A stretch of 64,000 nucleotides of DNA from an uncultured Sulfolobales archaeon (GTDB lineage: Archaea; Thermoproteota; Thermoprotei_A; Sulfolobales; NBVN01): positions 1 to 64,000 of the forward strand of contig CALJEN010000002.1 in NCBI GenBank assembly GCA_938073905.1, in the 5' to 3' direction. A program made the translations under genes and the position numbers. Positions 8,901 through 17,203 of the stretch are shown here, one piece after another. A model generated the notes under the pieces. That model saw nothing but the letters and a program-made list of their open reading frames with translations. It did not search any database and was not told the origin of the DNA. Position 1 is the first letter of the stretch, and the number at the start of each line of letters is the position of its first letter.

Positions 8901-10540
8901 GACCCCGGAGGGGCACCTCGAACCTGATAATCGCGGTCCTGGTCATGACAGCCATAGCCGTGAGCCTACCGAGCCTCTTCCTCTACGTCTACGCGGGGAG
9001 GGTAAGGCAGGAGGTGAGGGCTCTCAGCTACCTGGAGGTGGAGGACAGGGCCAGGTACGTCGACATCGACGCGGTAGCCGTGGTGGACCGGGACGTCCTG
9101 GAGGTGGTGCTCTGGAACAGGGGCGGTAGGGAGGTAGCGATAGAGGGGGTGCTCGCGCTCTCGAGCTGCGGCGGCGAGAGGGCTATGCTGAGGCTGACCG
9201 GCTCGCCCGAAGTCCTCGGCCCGGGCTCGGTCTACCATCTGACCGTAGACCTAGCAAGCCGGGGCTGCGGCGTGGACGGGGTCTACGTCGTTACCTCGGA
9301 GCCCAGGGTCTACTCGGCCAGGCTCTACAACGCGGACATGATTGAGGAGCTCGCCCCGCCCACCGGCGGGGAGTTCGGGCCCCCGGTCTCCACGATCTAC
9401 GTCCTCGTACCCGTGGAGGTGCGCACCGCTCCGTGGGAGATAGCCGGCGTGCTGGGGGACGCCGGCTTCGTACTGGCCATGCCCGACAGCAGCACGAGCC
9501 CGTCGCGGCTCACCCTGCTGGACGGGTACGGTGCTCTCGCGGGAGGGATGAACAGCGCCTCCGGCAGGTGGGTCTCCCAGAGCAACTACACCGACGTGAC
9601 GCTGAGCGCCAACAGGGTCGAGGTCAGGAACGTGTTCCTGGGCTACGACCCGAGAGACCCCTCGAGGTACGTGCTGCTAGTCACGAACGACGGCCCCATC
9701 GGGCTGGGGATCGGCGGCAGCTCGGTGACTCTCTGCTCCGGCTACTCGGCCACGAGGGTGAAGGTGTACGGGTTCGCGAGCGGTGACCAGAGGGGGATAG
9801 TCCTCGTCGAGGGCGACTCTAGCAGGTTCGGGAGCGGAAGGTGGGTGAAGAGGCCGGACCAGGACGTGGCCAACCTCACCTTCCTGAACAATAGGAACAG
9901 GGGGCGGATCACCCTGAGCGGCCGGGCGGAGAGGGTCGAGGTCTACTGCTTCGTGGTAGGACAAGCGAGGGAGAGCGGCTACGCTCCCTACCTCCTCCTG
10001 ATGAACACAGACGGCTCCCGGAGAGCCGGCGTCCTGTTCACGACCATCGACGTCGTCTACGGGTGGAGCGCGAACCGCAACGACCTCTCTGGGAGTGGAG
10101 TAGCGCTCCAGGACTACTCCGCCAGGCCGCTGGCCCTGGTCTACAGGAGGCTCGCCATCGATAACAACGCCACCAAGGCGGTCCTAGTATCTCTCAACTA
10201 CAGGTTCCACGACAACGAGGGCGAGGACTTCCGCGGTGCGACCGTGGACCGCCCCGTGCTGATCCTCGGGCTCGTCGACGAGGAGGGCAGGGTCCTCTCC
10301 TACAGGAGCTTCACATTCAGAGAGCTCACGCGCTACGAGGACACGTACCCCCCGGCGGCCCAGGCGCAGAGCGCCCTGGCCCTGATCCCACTTCCACCCG
10401 CGGAATCGGTCGGCTACAGGAGGCTCTACGTCTTCATCATAATCCAAGACCCCTACCTCTACAACACCGGAAACACCAACCTGGACGACCTCGACCTGAC
10501 GGTGTACGTGGAGTCCCTGGCCGTGCTCCTCTTCGAGTAG
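8897..10540 (+). CDS. large exported surface protein with pilin-like leader (paralogue 1)
   Basis: MRPRRGTSNLIIAVLVMTAIAVSLPSLFLYVYAG; C-terminal domain shared with the next two genes; 4-nt overlap with upstream CDS. Confidence 0.75.
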   Translation: MRPRRGTSNLIIAVLVMTAIAVSLPSLFLYVYAGRVRQEVRALSYLEVEDRARYVDIDAVAVVDRDVLEVVLWNRGGREVAIEGVLALSSCGGERAMLRLTGSPEVLGPGSVYHLTVDLASRGCGVDGVYVVTSEPRVYSARLYNADMIEELAPPTGGEFGPPVSTIYVLVPVEVRTAPWEIAGVLGDAGFVLAMPDSSTSPSRLTLLDGYGALAGGMNSASGRWVSQSNYTDVTLSANRVEVRNVFLGYDPRDPSRYVLLVTNDGPIGLGIGGSSVTLCSGYSATRVKVYGFASGDQRGIVLVEGDSSRFGSGRWVKRPDQDVANLTFLNNRNRGRITLSGRAERVEVYCFVVGQARESGYAPYLLLMNTDGSRRAGVLFTTIDVVYGWSANRNDLSGSGVALQDYSARPLALVYRRLAIDNNATKAVLVSLNYRFHDNEGEDFRGATVDRPVLILGLVDEEGRVLSYRSFTFRELTRYEDTYPPAAQAQSALALIPLPPAESVGYRRLYVFIIIQDPYLYNTGNTNLDDLDLTVYVESLAVLLFE

Positions 10541-12058
10541 GTGATCGCGGTGGGGACCGAGCGCAGGCCTAGGCTCAGGAGGGGCGTCGGGGCCGCCGCC
10601 GGAGCGGCCCTAGCGGTGGCGGTGGTGGTGCTGGCGACACTCTTCGTCTACTCGACCTCCCTGAGGCCCACGACGGCGCCTCCGGACACCCTCCTCAGGG
10701 TGCTCGACGAACACCTGAGCAGGAGAGTGTCGATAGGCCCTTCGGCGTCCGGGTACTACGTGCTGAACTCGGGGAACTCCCCGGTCTCGGTGGAGTACCT
10801 GGTCCTCCGAGACTCGGGAGGCGCCCTGGTCCTCGTCAGGACCGGGAGGGGATCTGTCTGCTCGATGTATGACCCGGAGATCCCCCCGGGCGGCCTCTCG
10901 GTGGTCGAGTGCGGCAGCGGGCTCGAGCTCGTAGCGGTCGTCGCATCGGACGGCAGGGTCTTCGTCAGAGACCCCAGGCTCACCGCACCCCACCTGGTCC
11001 AGAGGGCCGTTCCACAGAGGCTCCTGCTCACTCCGGAGGTCGCGACCAGGCTGGAGCAGTACGTCGAGAGGATCTCCGAGGTGAGGGTGAACGCGTCGCT
11101 GGCCCTCGTGAAAGTTCTCGAGAGGCAGGGCGCTAGTGTGAGTGTGGAGGTGAACGCGTCGCTGGTGGTGGCCCTCAAGTCCCCATCGTCGCCGAACCTG
11201 TGGAACGTCCTGATCGTGGGCCACGGGGCCTATGGTCGCAGATCATACAGTCGAGTGGAGGTTCCGGGCGGGGGTCCTCTGAACCTGTCGAGGAGCGGAG
11301 CCCTGAGGTTCAGGATCAAGATCGAGGGCCTCTCGGCGGGGGTCCTCAGGGTAAACGGCAGCGATGTGAATTCGCCCGGAGTGTTCCCGTGTTCGGTGAA
11401 CCGTGGGAGGCAGTGCTGGGTCAGCATAGAGGGGGTGGTCGACAGGATCGCCGTGTACGTGAACGGGACTGCGCCGAGCGCAGACGTGGACCCGTACCCC
11501 TACTATATAACCGGAGACCTGGACGGGAACGGGTACCCGGAGTTCCTCCTGATAACCCAGGACTTCAGCGTGGGGAGCAGTGAGAGCCTGAACGACGTGG
11601 TCTCGACGACTGTGGGGAGCAGAGAGGTCGTGGACTCCACGCGCGGGCCCCTCAGGATAGTCTTCACCGACGCACCGATAAACAACAGCGTATATGCCGT
11701 AGCGGTCGTCAGCATGAGGATGGTCTTCTGGGACAGCTCCCTGGACGACGTAACGGATAACGACAACCGCGTCATAGTGAGGGTGGGGATATACGACCCG
11801 GGCGCGGGGAGGTACCTGTACTCCGTCAGCCTGAGCTACCACGAGCTGTGTAGGTACAGGTCCGTCAGGCCCATGACTTTCTCCTACGTGGTCAAGGACT
11901 TCGTACTCTACATCCCGTCGCCCGAGGAGGTGGGGAGCAGGCTCCTGTTCGTGGCAGTAGACGTAGCCGACCCCTACTCTAGGGAGGGGACCAGGAACGA
12001 TGCGGAAATAATAGTCGGGATAGAGTACGTAGCGGTGGTCCTGGGGGTTAGGGCATGA
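10541..12058 (+). CDS. large exported surface protein with pilin-like leader (paralogue 2)
   Basis: N-terminal RRG-hydrophobic segment; ITGDLDGNGYPEFLLITQD and C-terminal domain shared with neighbours; abuts upstream stop. Confidence 0.75.
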   Translation: MIAVGTERRPRLRRGVGAAAGAALAVAVVVLATLFVYSTSLRPTTAPPDTLLRVLDEHLSRRVSIGPSASGYYVLNSGNSPVSVEYLVLRDSGGALVLVRTGRGSVCSMYDPEIPPGGLSVVECGSGLELVAVVASDGRVFVRDPRLTAPHLVQRAVPQRLLLTPEVATRLEQYVERISEVRVNASLALVKVLERQGASVSVEVNASLVVALKSPSSPNLWNVLIVGHGAYGRRSYSRVEVPGGGPLNLSRSGALRFRIKIEGLSAGVLRVNGSDVNSPGVFPCSVNRGRQCWVSIEGVVDRIAVYVNGTAPSADVDPYPYYITGDLDGNGYPEFLLITQDFSVGSSESLNDVVSTTVGSREVVDSTRGPLRIVFTDAPINNSVYAVAVVSMRMVFWDSSLDDVTDNDNRVIVRVGIYDPGAGRYLYSVSLSYHELCRYRSVRPMTFSYVVKDFVLYIPSPEEVGSRLLFVAVDVADPYSREGTRNDAEIIVGIEYVAVVLGVRA

Positions 12059-13695
12059 GGAGGGGTCTCTCCACTCTGCTCGCGGCCACGCTGGTTTCGG
12101 CCGTTGCTCTAGCCGCGTTCGCCTCGCTCTACGCCCTATCGCAGAGGAGAGCCCTCACCTCGGTCTCCGGCCTCGAGAGGCTCTCGGAGTACGTCCACCA
12201 GCACGAGGTGACGAGGCTGGCTATAGTGGTCACCGGGAGCGTCGCGCACGTCAGGAACCTGGGGAACAAGCCGGTCGAGCTAGAGCACCTGGTCCTCCTC
12301 CTGACCGACGGGTCTCTCAGGGTGGTCAGGCTCTCCGAGGGCGACCCGTGCTGGAGGCTGGACGTCGACGGGACGTGCTCTCTGGGCCTGGAGGAGGGCC
12401 TGCCGGTGGTGGCCGTGACGAGGTCGGGAGTCATAGTGTACCCCGAGAGAGTGGAGATGGTAGTCCCGACGGGCGAGGCGGCTCTGATAATACCCATAAC
12501 CTTCCCCTTCGCGAGCCTCAGCGAGTTCGCCGAGGAGTTCGGGGTGAGCCAAGATCTCGTGAACAAGCCCTACCCGGGGCGCAGCGGCGACGGCAAGAGG
12601 GGGGTCAGCGGGGAGACGCTGCTGATACTCCCGCGTGGTCGAGAGTCCGAGTACTTCAACGAGCTCGTCAGCACCGACTGCCCGGGCTCGAAGGACGCTA
12701 GGACGCCCTTCGGAGTCCTCGTCGTGGGCTACGATCCGAACTGGGTTCTGGAAAACAAGACCAGCCCGGGGCGCCCGCCCAGGTTCTCGATAATGTTCAC
12801 AGGCCCGCAGATGCCCGGGGAGAGGATCTGCACCAGGAAGGAGACCCTTCCCCTGACGCAGCAGGGCTTCAGGATCAAGATCCTCAACTTCACCGGGACC
12901 ATAAGGATCTACGACAGCAAGGGAGGTATCCTCGCCTGCTCCTCGTCCACCCCCGGCGAGTGCGGGAGCGCTAGGAGCGCGCTAGGCGTGTGGTACTACG
13001 GGATAGACCTGGGGTGGAGCGTGTACTTCCACGGGATCGCCGGCTACCTGGCCTACTACCAGAGGGCCCCCTCGGGGCAAGCGGAAGCGCAGGAGTCCAG
13101 CTACGAGCCCTACCTCTTCCTGGGCGACGTAGACGGGAACGGGGTGGTGGACCTCCTCTTCGTGACCGAGGACGCGTACTACGGAGACCGCACCAAGATC
13201 AACGACTCGAAAGACCTAGTGGACTACTCCACGGTGCCCCTGAGGCTCAAGCTGCTGAGAGTGGGCCGGGCTCTCGGCTACCCGGACGGCTCGGTAGACG
13301 GAAGCAGGTTCGCGGGGATCATCCTCTACGTCAACCTGCTGTTCCACGACAACTCGCACCCCGACGAGCGGCAGCTGGAGGACAACGACAGGACCGACTG
13401 GGTCATGAGGATCCTGCTGGTCGACGGGCAGGGCAACGAGTACGTGGTCAGGGAGTACAGGTACCAGGAGATATGCAACTACCACAAGACCCTGGTGAGG
13501 GACGTGCATAGGGACAACTACTTCGTCAAGATATCCCAGTCGGTCTTCGTGCCGATACCCTCGTCGGGGAGGTACTGGATAGCCATCGAGCTGCGCGACC
13601 CCTACTACCTCGAGAGACGAGACGGGTACTACATCAACGATGCGGACCTGACCGTCGGCATAGAGATAATCGGGGTACTGCCCCTAGCCAGGTAG
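12055..13695 (+). CDS. large exported surface protein with pilin-like leader (paralogue 3)
   Basis: MRRGLSTLLAATLVSAVALAAFASLYALSQ; FLGDVDGNGVVDLLFVTED; C-terminal domain shared with neighbours; ATGA overlap. Confidence 0.75.
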   Translation: MRRGLSTLLAATLVSAVALAAFASLYALSQRRALTSVSGLERLSEYVHQHEVTRLAIVVTGSVAHVRNLGNKPVELEHLVLLLTDGSLRVVRLSEGDPCWRLDVDGTCSLGLEEGLPVVAVTRSGVIVYPERVEMVVPTGEAALIIPITFPFASLSEFAEEFGVSQDLVNKPYPGRSGDGKRGVSGETLLILPRGRESEYFNELVSTDCPGSKDARTPFGVLVVGYDPNWVLENKTSPGRPPRFSIMFTGPQMPGERICTRKETLPLTQQGFRIKILNFTGTIRIYDSKGGILACSSSTPGECGSARSALGVWYYGIDLGWSVYFHGIAGYLAYYQRAPSGQAEAQESSYEPYLFLGDVDGNGVVDLLFVTEDAYYGDRTKINDSKDLVDYSTVPLRLKLLRVGRALGYPDGSVDGSRFAGIILYVNLLFHDNSHPDERQLEDNDRTDWVMRILLVDGQGNEYVVREYRYQEICNYHKTLVRDVHRDNYFVKISQSVFVPIPSSGRYWIAIELRDPYYLERRDGYYINDADLTVGIEIIGVLPLAR

Positions 13696-13860
13696 GGAGG
13701 GCCGACCGGCGGGGAACCGCGGGGCCGAGGCCTCCCCGTACATCTTAGTCACCTTCCTTAGCACGCCAAGCAGTGCGTGCCGAAGGGTTCGGCTGCAGCT
13801 CCTAAATAGTAAACTTTATATACTTCTCCCCAACACTACATGATGGCGGGATAGGCGCGC

Positions 13861-14005
13861 CCGGTATGTGGCGAAGCGAGTAAGCCGAATGGGCACGCTA
13901 TGAGGCGCTCGATGTGGGGTGCTTTACCGTTGCCCCCGAAAGCCACCGAGGCCTCCGAGGCCGAGGTGGAACGCGTAGTCACGAAGTGTTGACTACGCGA
14001 CAACG
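13861..14005 (+). ncRNA. candidate structured RNA / intergenic element, copy 1
   Basis: TATA-like TTTATATA at 13814-13821; shares GAYGTGGRGTGCTYYACCGTTGCCCCCG and a downstream GAGGCCTCC...TGGAACGC block with 28069..28204 (-); ends in a perfect 10-bp hairpin CGCGTAGTCA...TGACTACGCG. Confidence 0.45.
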
Positions 14006-14007
14006 GT

Positions 14008-15069
14008 CTACGTAAGCACCCTCTCCAGGGCTCCCCTCTCTCGAGCGAGCCTCACCTCCCTCGCTATCCTCCTCCCCACGCTCATAGGCTCGTCCCAGTA
14101 GAGGTAGGAGTACGGGCTGCCGTCCAGGTAGAGGTTCGTCCCGGCCACTATCCTTCCCGAGAACTCGAACACCCTTATGCGGGCCTCCCTGTCTATGACC
14201 CCCTCGAGGCAGAACGGCCCTATGATCCCCGGGGGCAGCAGCTCCCTAGTGGTCTTCAGGAACCTCATCCCGTACTCGTAGACCACCGGCAGGAGGCTCT
14301 CCCTCAGCACCAGCGGCAGGTTGCCCACGACCGTGAACGTCGGCTCGAGCCCGAGCTCTGCGAGGACCCTGAGGGGCATCCTCCTGAGACCGTCGACGTC
14401 CGACTCGTACCTCACGTCGGCGCCCGTTATCTCGAGGCGGTCTAGGACTGGACTGTAGAAGTAGTGGACGTAGGCCGTGACCCCGACCAGGTACTCCTGA
14501 ACCATGGCTTCGCTCGCGCTACTTATGTCGCCCCTCCTGACGGCCTCCTCCAGACCTCTCAGCACCTCCCGCCCCGAGGACGCTACGAAGTAGCCCCTCC
14601 CTCCCTTGGCTCCCGGGAGCTTGACTATCACGGGCCTGCCCGCGTCGCTCCCGGGTGGGAAGCTCTCCGGGGTCGGGACCCCGGACTTCCTGAGGAGCTC
14701 CATCTTGGCGTGCTGGTCTGCCTCCACGGCCAGCAGGCTCCTGAGACCGAAGATGGGTACCGGGACCCCCGTCGCGCAGTCGAGCCCGACGTACTCCACG
14801 AAGCTCCCGTGGGGGACCAGGACGGCACTGCTCTCGCGCAGGGCCCTCACCACGCGCTCGGAGCACAGGTCTCTCCACCTCTCCACGACCACCGCGCGGT
14901 CGACGAGGTGCTTGAACTGCTCGTAGAACCAGGCCCTGTCCTCGGTCACCACCAGCAGAGTACCGAGCCCCTCCTTCCTGGCTCCGTGGACTATCTGGAG
15001 GGAGCTGTGGCTGGCCAGCGTGGCTATCGTCAGCCTGTCGAGGTCGTAGCCCTCGAGCATTTCGCTCAC
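14008..15069 (-). CDS. purP: PurP family 5-formaminoimidazole-4-carboxamide ribonucleotide synthetase (paralogue 1)
   Basis: LTIATLASHSSLQIVHGARKEGLGTLLV; VFGLRSLLAVEADQHAKMELLRKSGVPTPE; FEFSGRIVAGTNLYLDGSPYSYLYWDEPMSVGRRIAREV. Confidence 0.9.
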   Translation of the reverse strand: MSEMLEGYDLDRLTIATLASHSSLQIVHGARKEGLGTLLVVTEDRAWFYEQFKHLVDRAVVVERWRDLCSERVVRALRESSAVLVPHGSFVEYVGLDCATGVPVPIFGLRSLLAVEADQHAKMELLRKSGVPTPESFPPGSDAGRPVIVKLPGAKGGRGYFVASSGREVLRGLEEAVRRGDISSASEAMVQEYLVGVTAYVHYFYSPVLDRLEITGADVRYESDVDGLRRMPLRVLAELGLEPTFTVVGNLPLVLRESLLPVVYEYGMRFLKTTRELLPPGIIGPFCLEGVIDREARIRVFEFSGRIVAGTNLYLDGSPYSYLYWDEPMSVGRRIAREVRLARERGALERVLT

Positions 15070-15165
15070 GGACTCTCCCGGCTGTTATATGGACTGAGTT
15101 AAAAATAGCGGTTCTCCAAACTTTGTTAACATATATAAGTTAAAAACTTGAGCGGACTCTCCCGA

Positions 15166-15187
15166 GGTGAAAGCTTATATTTTCACC
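15166..15187. promoter_or_regulatory. inverted repeat over the purC TATA region
   Basis: GGTGAAA-GCTTATAT-TTTCACC with a TATA-like centre, about 30 nt before the purC start. Confidence 0.45.
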
Positions 15188-15217
15188 CAAGATGTGCAAA
15201 AGTGAGGTCGAAGGCTC

Positions 15218-15925
15218 GTGCAGCTCGCGTACGAGGGTAAGAGTAAACGCGTTTACGTGAAAAACTCCGAAGAGCTCGTGTTCGAGTTCAAGGACGAGGT
15301 CACCGCGGCCGACGGCGCGGTCAGGGCGACGGCACTCGGGAAGGGAGCCCTCTGCGCCTCCGTCTCCGCCCACTTCTTCCGGGTCCTCGAGGAGTCCGGG
15401 ATCGAGACGCACTTCCTCGACTACGACGGCTCCAGGAGGATCACCGCCAGGAGGCTCGACATGGTCCCGCTGGAGGTGATAGTGAGGAACTTCTCGTACG
15501 GCTCCCTGCTCAAGAGGATGCCGCTCTACAGGGAGCTCGAGCCCCTCGACCCCCCGCTCATCGAGCTCCACTACAAGGACGACTCCCTCCACGACCCCCT
15601 CGTGCTACCCGAGGACGTCCTCAGGACGAAGATCCTCTCGGCTCCCGAGCTGGACGAGCTGGTCGGGAGGTCAGCGTCCGCGAACCGAGTCCTGGTGAGG
15701 TACTTCGAGTCCCTCGGTCTGAAGCTCGTCGACGTGAAGTTCGAGTTCGGGTTCGACGCGAGGCGGAGGCTCGTGCTGGCCGACGAGATCTCCGGTGACA
15801 CGTTCAGAGTCCTCGACGAGAGGGGGAGGCACCTGGACAAGGAGGTCTTCAGGAAGACGAGGAGGATCGAGGACCTGCTCGAGGCCTACCGAGAGCTCGC
15901 GTCCAGGCTCGGCCTGAGGGTGTAG
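15218..15925 (+). CDS. purC: SAICAR synthetase
   Basis: YEGKSKRVYVKNSEELVFEFKDEVTAADG; LDMVPLEVIVRNFSYGSLLKR; LADEISGDTFRVLD. Confidence 0.95.
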   Translation: MQLAYEGKSKRVYVKNSEELVFEFKDEVTAADGAVRATALGKGALCASVSAHFFRVLEESGIETHFLDYDGSRRITARRLDMVPLEVIVRNFSYGSLLKRMPLYRELEPLDPPLIELHYKDDSLHDPLVLPEDVLRTKILSAPELDELVGRSASANRVLVRYFESLGLKLVDVKFEFGFDARRRLVLADEISGDTFRVLDERGRHLDKEVFRKTRRIEDLLEAYRELASRLGLRV

Positions 15926-15946
15926 GAGCCGGGAGCTGGTTGGAGC

Positions 15947-17203
15947 ATGAGCGGGACGATCTCGATCCTCGCGTTCGAGCCCGGATGGGAGCTGCACCGC
16001 TTCGCGAGCTACGGGCTAGACGCGCTCGGCCACCGCGGGGGCTCCCGCAGGATCGTCTGCTGGCGGCAGAGCGGGAGGGTCGTCTGCGGAGACCTGGAGA
16101 GCGCGGACTCTCAGGCCCTATCGGACTCTGGAGCAGTGGTCGCGGCGTGGCTGAACGGGAGGCCCGACGGGCAGCTGGTCGAGGGGGAGAGCTCCGTCGC
16201 GGTCGCCGACAGACCGAGCGGTCTCCTCCCCGAGATCGCGAGGGACGTCGAGAGGGCCCTCTCGACCGACAGGCCGCACGCGAGGCTGGCGGAGAGCCTG
16301 AGCTCCTACGGGAGTGCTGACGCGCCCTCGCTCACCGTCCTAACCTCGAGGGGCGAGCTCGTCGTGTGGAGGTCCAGCGTCGGGCTCACCCCGCTGGTCG
16401 TCGGGGGGTACGGATTCGACATGGCGATAGCCTCCTCGGAGACCTCGGCGATCGAGATGCTCGACGCGGACGTCAGGAGGCACCTGCTGCCGGGCGAGGG
16501 GGTGTACGCGAGCAGGAGGCAGGTGAGGCTCTTCAGCACCGGTGCGGCGGAGAGGGCGAGGCTCTGCCTCTTCGAGCTCCTCTACACCGCGAGGCACGAC
16601 TCGACCGTCGACGGGGTCAGTGTCTACGAGTTCAGGAGGGAGCTGGGCAGGAGGCTGGGGAGGTACCTGGACGACCCCGTGGACGTGGTGACGGGGGTAC
16701 CGGAGACAGCTCTTCCGTACGCTGTGGGGCTCTCCCAGGCCACCGGAGCCCCCTTCGAGCTCGGCTTTGTCGGGACCCTCAGGAGGGAGAGGTCCATGAT
16801 GAAGGAGGGAGTCCGCGAGAGGCTGATAGCCGTGCACCTGAAGCTCAACCCTATCAGGAGGGTCTTCGAGGGGAAGAGGGTCGCCGTGGTGGACGACAGC
16901 ATGGTGACGGGCTCAACCCTCAAGACCGTGGCCCAGCTCCTCAGGTACAGGGTCGGCGCCAGGGAGCTCCACGTGCTGGTCGCATCGCCGAAGCTCGCTG
17001 GCACCTGTCCCTACGGCGTCGTCGGGCTAGACCCGGGCTCCCTCATCTCGGCCCACCTGGACGAGTCGGACATCGAGAGGTACCTCGACGTCGACAGCCT
17101 GGCGTGGCTGAGGGAGGAGGACGTGGAGACCGTGGCTAGGGGGTTTTGCCTGAGGCTCTGCGGCGCCTGCTTCGGGAGGAGCCTGCTGGGTGGTGGTGAG
17201 TGA
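15947..17203 (+). CDS. PurF-like amidophosphoribosyltransferase homologue lacking Cys1 and with altered PRPP motif
   Basis: KLNPIRRVFEGKRVAVVDDSMVTGSTL; TCPYGVVGLDP and CLRLCGACFG; N-terminus MSGTISILAFEPGW has no nucleophile Cys. Confidence 0.8.
   Translation: MSGTISILAFEPGWELHRFASYGLDALGHRGGSRRIVCWRQSGRVVCGDLESADSQALSDSGAVVAAWLNGRPDGQLVEGESSVAVADRPSGLLPEIARDVERALSTDRPHARLAESLSSYGSADAPSLTVLTSRGELVVWRSSVGLTPLVVGGYGFDMAIASSETSAIEMLDADVRRHLLPGEGVYASRRQVRLFSTGAAERARLCLFELLYTARHDSTVDGVSVYEFRRELGRRLGRYLDDPVDVVTGVPETALPYAVGLSQATGAPFELGFVGTLRRERSMMKEGVRERLIAVHLKLNPIRRVFEGKRVAVVDDSMVTGSTLKTVAQLLRYRVGARELHVLVASPKLAGTCPYGVVGLDPGSLISAHLDESDIERYLDVDSLAWLREEDVETVARGFCLRLCGACFGRSLLGGGE

Noticed and set aside
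13840-13854. Mini-ORF ATG ATG GCG GGA TAG upstream of RNA copy 1; possible TAG readthrough/pyrrolysine gene
   Set aside because: No pyl genes seen in this window and the similarity to copy 2 crosses an indel, so a coding reading with TAG recoding is weaker than an RNA element; kept only as an alternative in the finding.
15098-15150. AT-rich repeats before purC as a CRISPR leader or repeat
   Set aside because: Only two short direct repeats, no regular spacing or spacers; better explained as promoter elements.
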